From Terana coerulea (Eukaryota; Basidiomycota; Agaricomycetes; Polyporales; Phanerochaetaceae): DNA of 64,000 nt. The DNA is taken from contig JAKOGH010000690.1 of NCBI GenBank assembly GCA_024811115.1, positions 645,853 to 709,852 on the forward strand, given 5' to 3'. Shown here piece by piece: positions 36,813-47,872 of this stretch; position 1 is the stretch's first letter, and each line of letters begins with the position of its first letter. The notes under the pieces are model-generated. The model ran no database searches and was not told the origin of the DNA. It worked only from the letters and a program-made list of their open reading frames with translations. The position numbers and the translations under genes were made by a program.

Positions 36813-38053
36813 ATGTGCCCAACCGACTCTGCTAGTCCACCCTTCCGTCCACCCAACGCTCCAGCATTCCCTGCGGTATCTACGGAAGTCTTGGCACACC
36901 TTGTCGATGTTCACTGCCACCCCACCGACTCGCCCATATCCAACGAAGTCATGTCTGACTTGCCCGTTCGTATGTGCGCGATGGCGACTCGCGGGAGTGA
37001 CCAGTCTCTCGTGCGCGACCTCGCGAAAGCGTACCCAGATAAAGTCATCCCATGCTTCGGTCTGTACCTTTTTCTTGCCTCCTTCCACTATCGATCAGCT
37101 AGAAGTCCTCTGCTTTGCTGTTACCTAGGCTATCACCCGTGGTTCACGCACTGGATCGCAATCAAGCCGTTTCAGTCGAAGGAGGAGCACTATCGTACCC
37201 TTCTCCTGGAGTCCTCTCCCAAGGCTCAGAATCTCGAGGCCTTTGAAAAGTTGCTTCCATATCTGCCGGAGCCGACACCTCTTTCTGACATTCTAGCAGA
37301 ATTGCGCTCTAACCTTCTCACCTTCCCGCATGCGATGCTGGGCGAAGTAGGCCTGGACCGCGCATGCCGTATTCCCTATGCTGAGCCTCCTTCGCCTCCC
37401 TATGCTCTGTATTACACCCGAAACGATTTGTCGCCGTTGATTATCCCTATAGACCATCAGTTGGCGGTCCTGGAAGCCCAATTTGATCTGGCTGTGGAAC
37501 TCAAGCGCAACGTGAGCGTTCACAGCGTGAAGAGTCAGCTGGTCACCGTGAACCTGTTGGACAAGCTGAAGACAAAGCATGGCGACGCCTGGTTTGCTAT
37601 CAGTGTTGACATGCACGGCTGCGGGCTTAGCGAGCAAACTTGGAAAGACGTTGAGGTGTGTTTTGCCTGCAGTGTGTCGCCCCAAGCTGCTTATGTTCTC
37701 CTCAGAGGCAACACAGCAACGTCTTTCTTTCACTCGCGAATCTGATCAACGCCAAGTCTCCTGCACACAAGGACCTCATCCGTGCATGTTCAGATGACCG
37801 ACTTATGGTTGAGTCCGACTATATCGACGCCGCGTATGTCATTCCCCAGACATGGGAAATGCTGAAGACCATCGCAGAAGTGAAAGGCTGGTCAATAGAG
37901 GAGATTTGGGACGAGGATGCGCCAGCGTCGAGCTGGGGTACTGTGCGGAAATTGGAGGAGAATTGGAAGAGGTTTGAGAAGGGCGGACACCCACCAGTAA
38001 GGAAGAAAGACAAGCGGAAACTGTTGCTTGAGGACTGGGAAGCTGGGCATTAG
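36813..38053 (+). CDS. SCN1: TatD-type metal-dependent hydrolase, Scn1-like
   Basis: Member of the TatD/Scn1 branch of the amidohydrolase superfamily; fission yeast Scn1 was found as a partner of the APC subunit Cut9. Exons 36813-37059, 37129-37655 and 37706-38053 join in frame to 373 residues. Metal-site motifs: VDVHCHPTDSP, GYHPWFTHW, LGEVGLDR, NVSVHSVKSQL, SVDMHGCGLS and RLMVESDY. The end is Lys-rich. Relative to bacterial TatD it has an insert of about 60 residues before LGEVGLDR, seen in fungal members. Catalytic activity on nucleic acid is possible but inferred. No frame break. Confidence 0.88.
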
Positions 38054-38158
38054 TAGGTATAGACCTGCATCGCTACTTCAATTCAACCAAAAAACTGTAT
38101 TAAAAAGAGATGAATGATACATAAATACAGCCTAAAGCAGGCATGTTGAAGTTCGCTG

Positions 38159-39107
38159 TTAGAACATGTACGAGAGTAAGAGTACAGTGCAAAGTCCAAT
38201 GATACAACCAATAATAATAGCATCCCTTCGTCGACGTGTCTTGATCATACCAAGCAAGTTATTGATGCCGGGAATAGTGTCTGGAGGGGGTTAATGTCAC
38301 AGCACTTGCTGTGCAATGAGTGACTTACTGAGAACGCCGGTCATACGCGTTTGAATCCCTGACAAGGTCGACCGCTGCCGACCAAAGTCGGCCCGAGTCT
38401 CATACGCTTGCCTAAAAGTCGGTTAGTTTCAAGCATAATAGCCGTTTATCTCCCAGGCGGTACTCACGCAAGCATATCGTCGGTCATTCGATGGGATTGG
38501 TCTATGTGATCTCGTTCGGCAAGCAACGAGTCAGCAGCGGAGGATTTGTAAGCACTGTGTCCATGTTCAGTGCAAGTGCCACTACCATGAGGGCACGACA
38601 CGTACTCTATATCATTACGAACACCGCTGAGCAGATTGGCTTGGTCCAGGGCATGTTGGACATTAGTCTATGGTGGCAAAGACATGAGCGAGTCACACGA
38701 CATACAAGCCACGCCACTACTTTACCTTGGTCCGTCTCAGTTCTTTGGAATAGTCCTGGTAGACCTCCCGGTGGCGTTGTATAGCCCGGAGCATGGACTG
38801 TGACGGTGGATTGGCTGGATCATTGGACAGAGAGCCAAGCTTGTCATTCAGTTCTCCGAGCTATGACCGCATAGATAACAGTCAGAATGCCCCCGTAGAG
38901 CACTGGGTGAGGTCACTGACATACCTTTTGCAGCAGCTCTTCTACCTCTGCCTCCAAGTCCCGCCACCGCTCAGCAGCGCCTCCGGCTTCGACGTCGTCA
39001 GAGTTGCGTGTTACTGTAGACGCGAGACGAGAGTAGGACGTGAGCTTGGTGTCGAACAGAGACTCTAGCGTGCGGCACTGTCTGTGCAGGGAATCGTACT
39101 CGGACAT
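38159..39107 (-). CDS. GOS1: GOS1 / GS28 Golgi Qb-SNARE
   Basis: SNARE for transport between and within Golgi cisternae, anchored by its C-terminal membrane segment. Exons on the minus strand: 38925-39107, 38726-38860, 38606-38667, 38468-38554, 38329-38411 and 38159-38280, in frame to 223 residues, the usual size. Motifs: SEYDSLHRQCRTLESLFDTK, IQRHREVYQDYSKEL, LLAERDHIDQSHRMTDDML (start of the SNARE helix with heptads), TLSGIQTRMTGVLNTIPGIN (carries the zero-layer Gln), then IKTRRRRDAIIIG and a hydrophobic anchor ending LLLSYMF with no lumenal tail. Divergent from the BTB gene across 383 bp (39108-39490) that shows no gene. Confidence 0.96.
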
Positions 39108-39490
39108 AGTGGTAGAGTGACGAAGCGGTGTGTAGTCATGGTCGAGAGCAGGCACGCAGTTGCGCACTACCTCGGCGTCTGCCGTCCGCACGAGGATCTT
39201 GATTTGTGGGAACGCTCAGCTGGCTGCAGGCCACTGTCACCTGGCCGAACCTATGCTTTCGCACTTATACAAGCTGTCTCAAATGTACCTCTCCCCACTC
39301 ATCGTTCCTCATATCCCCCACATTCCTCCCTGCTAAACGCACGCTAATTGTCTAAGCTGGGAACGCGCTTGCGGGGCCTGGCGTCATCTCACCAACCCCA
39401 ACCGCCGTTAGGTCGTCCCACTGCACACGAGCAGGGTCGGGCTCGCGCAGACTCGAGAAGACCAGGGTATCCCTTCCTTAACGTGGCTGA

Positions 39491-40596
39491 ATGGTGTCCA
39501 CTGCTATGCTCTACTCAGAGCAACACCACCCTGCTCTCTACTTCGACGACGGCAATATCGTCCTTTCCGCCGTGAACAAGGACGCGCAGCGATGTTACTT
39601 CCGGGTACATCAGTCGGTGCTTTGCAGGCACTCTCCGGTATTCGAGGAAATGTTCCAGATACCGCCGCTGCGAGAGGGTGGTCCGGAGAGCGAGATGTTG
39701 GAGACGTATGGAGGTGTGCTGCACATCCAGATGCCAGACACGGCGGAGGAGCTTGGAAGCTTCATCGGGGTGCTTTATGATCCTCTGTACGTCACTTTGT
39801 CCGTCATTCCACCCATATCGTATCTGAGGCGTCATGTGTGCATAGCGGGTCTGCTTACAAGCGTTTCAGCCCAAATACGCCTGTCCTCGTTCACGGCACG
39901 TTGAAGCTCGCAATCAAATACGAGTGCGAAGCCCTGCGTGCGCGTATTGTGGAAAACATTGAAGCGGACTGGCCACGGTCCCTTGCGCAATGGGACGCGC
40001 GACGCCAAGAAGCCATCATTGCCCGCTCAGAGCACTACCTTCGGCTCAACGGCAAGGTCGACAACCTCTTCCTCGACGACCGTCTCCCAGAACCCGCGTC
40101 TGCCATCCGCATTGCGTCCGAGTTCGCCATACCCAGCATCCTTCCCGCCGCATTCTACCAGCTGTCTCTGATCAGCACAGACGCCGATTGGGACAGTTAC
40201 CGTGCCAATCCATCGACTGAGGGCAAGCATCTGCGCTTCGGCGCACGCACGGCGCGGTGGAAGATGCTCGACAAGACGGACCTCATGCGGCTCGTGCACG
40301 GACAGAAACTGCTTGCAGCATACACCCGTGCCATTGGAACGGATGTCTTTGGCACGCGATGTCCGCGTAATTCCCAGGGGTGCTCGAGGGCGCGGAGCGA
40401 CTGCTGGAAGTACATACAGGAGAACGCTCCCGTCTCGATGGACGACCCTCTCGAAATTCTGCGCGACTGCATGCAGCTTCACGAATTTATCCGCGATCTG
40501 CCGTGTGCAACCTGCGCCGAGGAGATCAGTGCGCTTGCGGAGAAGAAACGAGCCGAGCTGTGGAGGAGCCTGCCAGCATTCTTCAGTCTTACGTGA
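39491..40596 (+). CDS. BTB/POZ-domain protein of the fungal type
   Basis: Exons 39491-39786 and 39870-40596, in frame to 340 residues. The N-terminal BTB fold is clear: YFDDGNIVLSAVNKDAQRCY, FRVHQSVLCRHSPVFEEMF, and YGGVLHIQMPDTAEELGSFI, with the next part after the intron (VLVHGTLKLAIKYECEALR). The C-terminal half has a basidiomycete-type domain of unknown role with several Cys and His (CPRNSQGCSRARSDCW and CATCAEE), perhaps a metal site. Such genes are greatly expanded in agaricomycetes. BTB proteins often recruit cullin 3 or dimerise, but no adaptor-binding motif is recognised here, so the role is open. No frame break. Confidence 0.85.
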
Positions 40597-41357
40597 GTGT
40601 GGACTTGTGTTCAATTCTTGCCTGGTCTCATTTGTGCCATCATTTCGCCCGCTCTATGTTGCTTTTATGTCCTTATGGTTCTGTGTACAACAGTCTTGTC
40701 CCCGCATCCCCGACGTTGTGACCTGCAAGACCCTCCAAGTTAGCTTATGCAGTACACTGAATATGTACACTAGAATCAGTCATTGTGCTTCTTGTAATTG
40801 GCTGTGCTGTTCGGACTGGACACAACTCGCCAGCTGTATGTCGAATCGACTTGTTGCAAAAGACCTGCCCGATTGTGGTTCTCATTGTACTGCCAAGTTT
40901 ATTGGAGAATCTTGGAGAGCCGAGTATAAAGTGGAAATGATACTCATAGCTCTGAGCAAACACACGGAGGTACGATTGAAGAAATAATCTTTTCTCATTG
41001 CGAAAGTGCCTAAGAACGACTGTACTAGTGGTAGAATGTTACAGGAAAAAATCGACATGCCGCAACATCAGGCATCTGCGTTACGACACTTCCTAGCCTG
41101 TTGTGTTCTTGAGAGAACAGGACAACGAATTGTCACTGGCACTGACTACGAGGGTGGAGGAGTCTACTTCGGTCAGCGTGGCATATCTCTCGTGGTTTGG
41201 AAGAGAAAGCGATGTCACGAGGAGAAATTTATAGCACGGCGGAGTTCAACATTCCCACGTCCGCCGGCACTTTGCGGACTGTCTCGTCCGCGCTTGGGAG
41301 ACGCTGGTTCAGACATTCTGAACGACCTCGTAGGAGACGGTGGATAGAGTGGGCGCG
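40597..41357. other. Intergenic, no gene seen
   Basis: 3' flank of the BTB gene and promoter of the mitochondrial uS15 gene. Short frames only, without motifs. Confidence 0.45.
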
Positions 41358-42352
41358 ATGCTGGGCGTACGATTTGCACAATGTACGTCGCAAATATTTC
41401 CTTTATCTTGAGCTTAGCCTCACTGTTTGCTGCGCTGATGCCAGGTTCGCGCGTAGTCGCATCTACAAGCACCGCTCCCGTAGCTGCTTTCCACTCGTCC
41501 GCCACGGCTCAGGCTGCTTCCAAAGCGGCAAGGACAATTAGAGCGCGCCAGCGTTCGAAGGCAAACCTGTTGGCGAAGACACAGCGTACTCGAGAAATCG
41601 CCCTCGCGCGACCGAATGTCATCTTGGGTCACCGAGCTGGTGACGAGGCGAAGTGGACCAACTGCGACCTTGCTAAGATCCTTGTGTCCGAGAAGGATGT
41701 CCTTGGAGCCACTAAGCTACCAGAAGATCCAACCTCTTCTGAAACCGTCGCCTTGCCGCAGTACTTGAACTATGGCGTCAAGCAGGACGAAGCACGCAAG
41801 CTGTTTGAGACGCTGCCGGTCCTCACCGCGGAGGCCCTGGTGAAGAGAGCAATCACTTCCAACCCCAAACTACCCATTCAAGATGTCATACCCTTGGCGG
41901 AGAAGATGCAGAAGGAGGGTGAGGAGACCGAGTTCCGGAAGGCGAGCATGCTCGCACGTCTCGTAGACCTCCGCAACGCGAATGCACGGGGCATCGCGTA
42001 TGAGAACCGACAGCGTTGCGTAGCTACATTCTCAGAGCCCGGAAAGCCCAACGACACTGGTCGTCCGGAGGTGCAAGGTGAGCCTTGGAGCACATGTCTC
42101 TAATCCTAAGTGGCAATACTTACGGTACCTTGCTCTCTTAGCTGCTATCCTGACAATGCGGATTCGAAACGTTTGGGACCATCTGATGAGGAGTAAAAGG
42201 ACGTCACTAGTAGGCGCAGCCTCCGGTCCCTGGTGCATCACCGGGCGAAAGTTTTGAAGTATCTCAAGCGGGTCGACCTCGATCGCTATGAGACTGTCTT
42301 GGAGCGGTTGGGATTGGAGGCGGCAGCGGTCGAAGGCGAGTTGATCCTTTAG
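41358..42352 (+). CDS. MRPS28: Mitochondrial small-subunit ribosomal protein uS15m
   Basis: Mitochondrial S15-family protein (yeast Mrps28). Exons 41358-41382, 41445-42077 and 42142-42352. The short first exon (MLGVRFAQ) followed by a Ser/Thr/Ala/Arg-rich stretch is a good mitochondrial leader; starting instead at ATG 41381 would read through the first intron. The S15 core is at the end: [20 protein letters not shown], then [20 protein letters not shown], then [20 protein letters not shown], matching the rRNA-binding helices. The core frame needs one more G at 42200-42201; with it the protein has 289 residues, normal for fungal mitochondrial S15 with its long N-terminal extension. Confidence 0.93.
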
Positions 42353-43206
42353 AGTTTGTGCGTTTTACTCCTACCGGGTATTTCGACTGCTTTGCGCATG
42401 GTGTACATGGGTTCTCATGCTTGTCGAGTTCGAAGAAAATCTCAGCAGATTATCATACGACCGGCGTACGTTGAAGCAAATACCTTGAAAACATCGAAAC
42501 ATTTTTCCCCTACGTCCAGACCGTCCCTCGCGCTGTACTTGGCAATGCGATATTGGTCAGGATACAGTTACTCGTGCAATGAGCGCGGTCATCCTTCGGC
42601 CGTAGTTCAGGATTGAGAAGGCGTTGCGCTTGAACACTTCCACTACCGTCTCACGTCCTCACGGTTGCCTTGCGCTCTCATTGCACAGTATTCTTTGTCT
42701 GTGTTGTCCACAAGGTTTAGCTGGTTACATGTGCTAAACATGCACATAACACGTATGAAACAGGTGACCCAATCTTTCGGGATATGATTACCAAAAACCA
42801 GTTCAGTCCGCGTGTAGAAGAATACCAACGGATATCCAAGCCCTGCTGGTGTAGCAAGCTGCGTACTCTTGCTCACTGTGTATGGCTCCGTCAAGCTCAC
42901 ATACTTTCTTAGGCATGGTACTAGCTTGATCTCCGGAACCAATGCTATCAAGCAAATATTTTGCATGGGTTTACCGCAAATGGCCCTTCAGCAGCGCGTG
43001 CCTCTGGAAGCTTTGAGCACGGAGATACAATGTGCATGCACCTCTCAGGTTAAGAACGTGCTGCAGGCCTGTAGCGTGCTCGCAGCTTGCTATATGAACC
43101 AGCTCGACCTTGCTTGTGCCTGTCTTTGTCAATTCTCCTCCATCTGCGACACCCACTCTCAACTTTACGCCAATCTGGCATTGGCTCCACAGACAAGCCC
43201 TAAACG
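42353..43206. other. Intergenic, no gene seen
   Basis: AT-richer than average. Open frames on both strands (for example 42643-42966 minus) have no recognisable motif. Confidence 0.4.
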
Positions 43207-43872
43207 ATGGCACCCGAGATCAAGTTTACATCTTTCGGTATTCCGTACCTTGTCGAGTTCGCCAACGTCACATTTCGGCGGAAGAAACGCAGCTCGCTGC
43301 GCCCACGCGCCAGGGCAATCGTCTACTCCTCCCACCGCTTCTCCGACAGCGACTGGACTTTTGCGTCCGTGTCTTCCGAGACACTCGCTGGTCAATCCCC
43401 GATTGCAGACAAGTCCGAGAGCGAGGGCCAAGGATTGTACATCCGCTTTGCGTCACACGCTGCGTTGCCTCCGAAGCCGCTCTCGCCGACCCGCATAAAT
43501 CGACTCAAGTGGCGTATCGCGAATGCGGTGGTAAGGGCAGGCATGGACTACGCGCAGGATGCACTGGACCTTGAGCCAGTTGATGCGATGCTGAAGGAGA
43601 AGGCGCTTCCACCGCTGCCTGTCAGCTCAAGCTCCTTATATCGGGGGACGTATGGTCAGGTTATGGATGCGCTGAAGGAAGCTGGTCTGACAACAGTTCA
43701 GTGCGAGGAATCCGGCTTTCCGACTGGTGAGTCATATGTTGAATTGAGATTCACTGTTCCGCCGGTTGATGATCCGCCCTTCGACATAGCGACTCGGCTC
43801 GGTGCCATATTTGTTGTAAATAACACGCCATCGGGATCAGTGGAGCTAACCAAGCTCACTCTTTATGCCTAA
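43207..43872 (+). CDS. Hypothetical single-exon protein
   Basis: 221 codons without an intron; family not recognised. The start has good fungal context (cgATGGC). Composition is protein-like: a basic patch RRKKRSSLRPRAR near residue 25, a Pro/Leu-rich mid part, a helical segment INRLKWRIANAVVRAGMDYA, YGQVMDALKEAGLTTVQCEE, and a beta-rich end SYVELRFTVPPVDDPPFDI. No signal peptide or membrane segment. Probably a lineage-specific cytosolic or nuclear protein. Confidence 0.55.
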   Translation: MAPEIKFTSFGIPYLVEFANVTFRRKKRSSLRPRARAIVYSSHRFSDSDWTFASVSSETLAGQSPIADKSESEGQGLYIRFASHAALPPKPLSPTRINRLKWRIANAVVRAGMDYAQDALDLEPVDAMLKEKALPPLPVSSSSLYRGTYGQVMDALKEAGLTTVQCEESGFPTGESYVELRFTVPPVDDPPFDIATRLGAIFVVNNTPSGSVELTKLTLYA

Positions 43873-44444
43873 CCTATTGGTGAGTCAGACTGTCTTGCGT
43901 CTTCCCTATGGCTCATTGAAGCGGCTCTCAGCTAGTGCCCATTTATGGAATCAAAATAATGTCGCCTGGTTGCGAAGAAAGACTTACAATTTCCTTCCTA
44001 TACCCCATCATGTATCAGTATGCCGCTTCAGTATGGCCCCATGTTGTATGACAACCCTTCATCGTGTAGCTGGGAACGGACAGTTTGTACTTACATATAC
44101 TTTCTATCAATGGTATCAGACAACATGACTGTGTGAACCGAGACCAACTGCCCAAGCCGGCGTGCTCATGAGACCGAAAAGGCAACCCGCCTTCCTCATT
44201 CGTCGTGAACCGTCCGATCCCTCCGACCTTCGTTACGTACTCAGGGCGTAGTGACGGCGAAGGTGACATCAGTCCCGCCGTTGTTCCCGTATACACAGTG
44301 GAGCTTATGAAATGCGCCTCTGAAATATAAGTTGGGTACATAAGCTGTAGCATTCCGTCACGGTTGATACCAAGCCCCCAGAAACACCTTTTCATGTTAC
44401 TCCCATCATCCCACCACACCAAGTCGACTCGGAAAACTTCTACC
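43873..44444. other. Intergenic, no supported gene
   Basis: A minus-strand open frame (44015-44470, 151 codons) overlaps the con-6-like first exon and has no motif. The region is the likely promoter of the con-6-like gene. Confidence 0.4.
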
Positions 44445-44946
44445 ATGTCCGACCAAATCGACGAGCACAAAATTCAGAACGTGGGTGCAACGTGGTACTG
44501 AGTAGCCTAGGTGTACTGCAGCTGACAGCATCGATATCGTGCAACAGGTTGCTCGTGGCTACAAAGCCGCCCTCAACAACCCCGACGTGAGCGAGGAGGC
44601 AAAGGACAACGCACGAGATAAGTATGCTGAGGAAGGCAGAGGGCACCGACAACCCCACTTAGTTCAAGGCCAGCGCAGGCGGCGACAAGTCGTCCAGCTA
44701 TGACCGCAGTCGCGCCAGGGAAGCCATCGAGGAGGTACGCTCGGAACTGTTCAAAGTTCACAAGGCGATGTTGTTCATCGTGGCTCCCGCCGACAGAAAT
44801 CCAATGCCTCGCCGTCCGCTCGCTTATTCCCAGAGGATGAATTCAAGGTGAGCAGCCCAAGCAGAAAAGATGGCTATTACTCATACCGCACTCTGCAGCA
44901 ATCTCAACTTTGTGAAACCCGTGAAGAAACATCGCCCTCTGCCTGA
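44445..44946 (+). CDS. con-6: Conidiation protein 6 (Con-6)-like small protein
   Basis: Five small exons (44445-44480, 44548-44621, 44674-44734, 44797-44847 and 44899-44946), each with GT-AG sites, join in frame to 89 residues. The first part matches the con-6 repeat, QNVARGYKAALNNPDVSEEA, usually present twice or more in Neurospora Con-6; only one copy is seen here. The rest is Ser/Asp/Glu-rich (AGGDKSSSYDRSRAREAIEE) and unlike the family. Con-6 is a small soluble stress- and spore-linked protein of unknown biochemical role. It would be missed by gene finders that ignore short exons. Splice joints are my model. Confidence 0.68.
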
Positions 44947-45161
44947 TAGTTATATAGAAGTGTTCGAGACAAGTATGAGTGTTGTACAGTAATCAAGGAA
45001 TAACCCAAGTATGCTGGCGGTATCGTGTGATGCGAGTGTTTGGCGTAGTCGACCAACGATTGCAACGCATGCATGGCAGTGGTTATTGGCATAATTGGTA
45101 AACAGGGACAGTTAACGTCGAAAAATGCTACTTACCAACGCGCGGAGATGTCAAGAACTGA

Positions 45162-46972
45162 CTAGAATCCATCCTTTCCTAGGTCCCATTCGCGCACGGC
45201 GCCGCGCTTCTTATACTCGATAGCCATGATATCCGCAACCTCGCCTGTCCCTTCTCTGCTGCCCTTCTTGCTGTCCTTGCCTTTGTCCACGCCGATCCCC
45301 ATTCGCTCAAGACGCTTTTTGTCTTGCTTGTCCTCTCTCCTGCGACGAATGACGTCGAGCATGGCATCCCAGCCAGCAAACTCCGCGTCGCTGATGAGAC
45401 CCGTCGAGGGGATGGTCGGAGCAGCTAGCGGTGCGACGTCTAGTCGTGGATCATACGACTCCTCGAAGTACTTGTCCATCTTCGAAGGCAGGTGAGCGGG
45501 AAGTGGTGGCGGCAAGCTTGATGGCGGGGGCGGTATGTCCTTGGCTTTCTTGCGGCCGTGCTTCGGACGCGAAGACGAGCCAGCGTCGGGAGACGGAGGA
45601 TGGGGGCCCGGAGACCGTGAGGAGTCCCGGGTGGAGTTCGAAGTACGCGACGAGGAGCCAATGAGTTTCTGAATGTCTTTGATCTTAGAGGACGAAAGAC
45701 GACCCCGCGAGTCGCGCTTAGACGAAAGAGATGCACGCAAGTGGGCAACCTTCTCGTCGAACTGACGGCGGAGCAACTCATCCTGAGATGGCTCTGATGG
45801 TTCTTGTTCCTCGTCCTGTGTATCTTGTTTCGGAGGTGTGTCGGGCCCTACTCGAGATGGCTCATGAGAACCAGAACGAGTGGGTGAACGTGGTGAAGAT
45901 GACCGAGGTCGTTTCCGCGGTGTAGCATTGTTAGCATCTTGACGCCAGCTCCCCTCGGAAGGCTCTTCATGTTCTGCACTGTTGTGTGTAGAAGACGGTG
46001 TACGCGAGCGCGCTCTTCTCCGAGTACTCCTATGTTCATCGTCGTCGGTACGCACGGGAGACTTAGACAGCCGTCGCTGGGAGTCATCGTTGCGGTGTCT
46101 CCGTCTTCTTCGACGCCGCTCTGAATCGTTCTCTTCATCACGATGGTGGTTACGGTCGCGGCTCCTCGACCGTTTTGACCGATTACTCCGGTATCTGTGT
46201 CGCCGCTCCCCACGCTCCGCATTCTGCTCGTCTTCCACAGTCTTACTCGCATGTGGGGACCGACTGCGCTCCCTCTCGGGTCTGTGCCGCCGCCGCCGTT
46301 CGTACCCTTCGTCATCTTCTGTAGGTGACCGAGAGCGCGGTCTACGTCGGCGTCCGTCGCGTCCATCGTCCCGGTCGTGCGCGCGTTCCTTGCCCTTGCC
46401 CTTTCTATCGCCCCAGTCCCTCTCGTCATCCTCATCTTCTCTCTTCTCCCAACTTCGCTCTCTCCTCTTCCTTTCCCGCCTGTCATCACGGTCGGTACGG
46501 CTTGAGCGCGACAAACCACCTTTGCCCATCAAGCGGCGTAGACGCTCTGCCTCCACAGCTTCCTCTGCTCTCGCCCGACGCTCCCGCTTTTCCTGCTCTA
46601 GGCGTTCGGACCGTAGCTCTTGGGCCGCCTCTGCCTGTACGCGTAGGATAGTCTTGTTGTGCTCGTCTGTGTTCTTGATGATGGATGTGAGGAATCGTTT
46701 ATTTGTTTTGGGGGCGTTACTCCCTGACCTGGCACATAACGTTACCTAGTGTATTTACTGACAATGAGCATAGGTACTTACCAGCTAGATTCAGGAAGGT
46801 ATGCCTTGTACCCGTCTGTCCCATAGCGCTCTGCCTTCTGTTTCGCCTCCTTGAGGATGAGTTCGGCGACGTGTCGATCCAGGTCTTCGTCTGCAACAGT
46901 ATTAGAGAGCGAGCTCCCCATGGAAGCACGTACGAGGTTGGACACCACGGACGACAGCGTGGACTGTGACAT
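45162..46972 (-). CDS. Arg/Ser-rich nuclear protein (splicing-related, inferred)
   Basis: Two exons on the minus strand (46782-46972 and 45162-46719) join in frame to 582 residues if the acceptor is 46720. The N-terminus has a helical part (DRHVAELILKEAKQKAERYG, ending YLPESS), then NAPKTNKRFLTSIIKNTDEH, a motif I have seen in a conserved fungal nuclear family. A Glu/Arg coiled stretch follows, then about 250 residues of RS/RE/RD repeats, Pro-rich linkers, a short helix (RRQFDEKVAHLRASLSSKR) and a conserved end DKYFEESYDPRLDV and EFAGWDAMLDVIRRR. RS domains usually mean pre-mRNA processing in the nucleus; the exact role is unknown. No RNA-recognition domain is seen. Confidence 0.75.
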
Positions 46973-47872
46973 GCTGAGCCGTGGCAAGTGGCGGTGGAAG
47001 TTGGGATGCTCAGTGTGGCCGGTGAGGCGCTTATTGACGGTGTTCGTGGCGTTTGATGGCGCATCATTTCTTCACAGCGCCGGCGCTTTCAGCTCTTTGC
47101 TCCGTGACTCCGGATCCTTGACGACGCCCCGCTCATCATACCTGTCTTTCGGTACGAAAGAGCTGCTGGCTGATATTCTGGGTACATCACAATTACACAC
47201 TCTATGGCTCATCAGATGGTCCCTACGTGAGCCTCGCAGTTCACTCTGAATTGGCTCTGAATGTTAGATCTGACGAGGATGCAAGAAAATTTTGCTCGAA
47301 TCCCAGATAGTTCTCGACAGGACGTGTGGTTCAAACGTCTGCGCTGCTCATGCATCATGGGCGATGTCATCATACATATCTCCAGCACCGTGTTTAATCC
47401 AAGACGATGCAGCGATGCCTGCCATCCAATCTTATCACTGCTCGCTGCACCTCGCAACCTCGGTCTCATGTTGATCAAGAGCCTGTCCAGATACGACCTC
47501 GCAGCGCCTGAACAGTGCTCTACTGTCTCTGTTCATCATAGTACTATGCCTGGACTGCACAAGATCTAGACAGCTCTGCCTTCTTACAAACGTGGTGTGG
47601 ATCATTCTTTCAGTATGTTCCCTGGCACAACCGCACTCGTCTGAAGCTTTCGCAGGTCTCTTTCGCTTTTGCTTCCTTGGCTATATCAACTTATGCTTGT
47701 TCATGTCTCTGCTTGCTATCCCTGCCCGCGGCTGGCGTCTAGGTTCTGTACGTGGTGGCGCATGTCAATGCATGCGGCTTACAGACTACCATTTTGGGAT
47801 GCAATCACATCACCAGCATGGGGCTATACATCTGACATATAAGGTTTTTCGCACAATTGTTAGGGTGTCGAT
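46973..47872. other. Divergent intergenic region
   Basis: Separates the starts of the RS-rich gene (minus) and the CCCH gene (plus). No supported gene; short frames only. Confidence 0.45.

Noticed and set aside
44015..44470. 151-codon open frame on the minus strand
   Set aside because: Overlaps the con-6-like first exon and shows no family feature.
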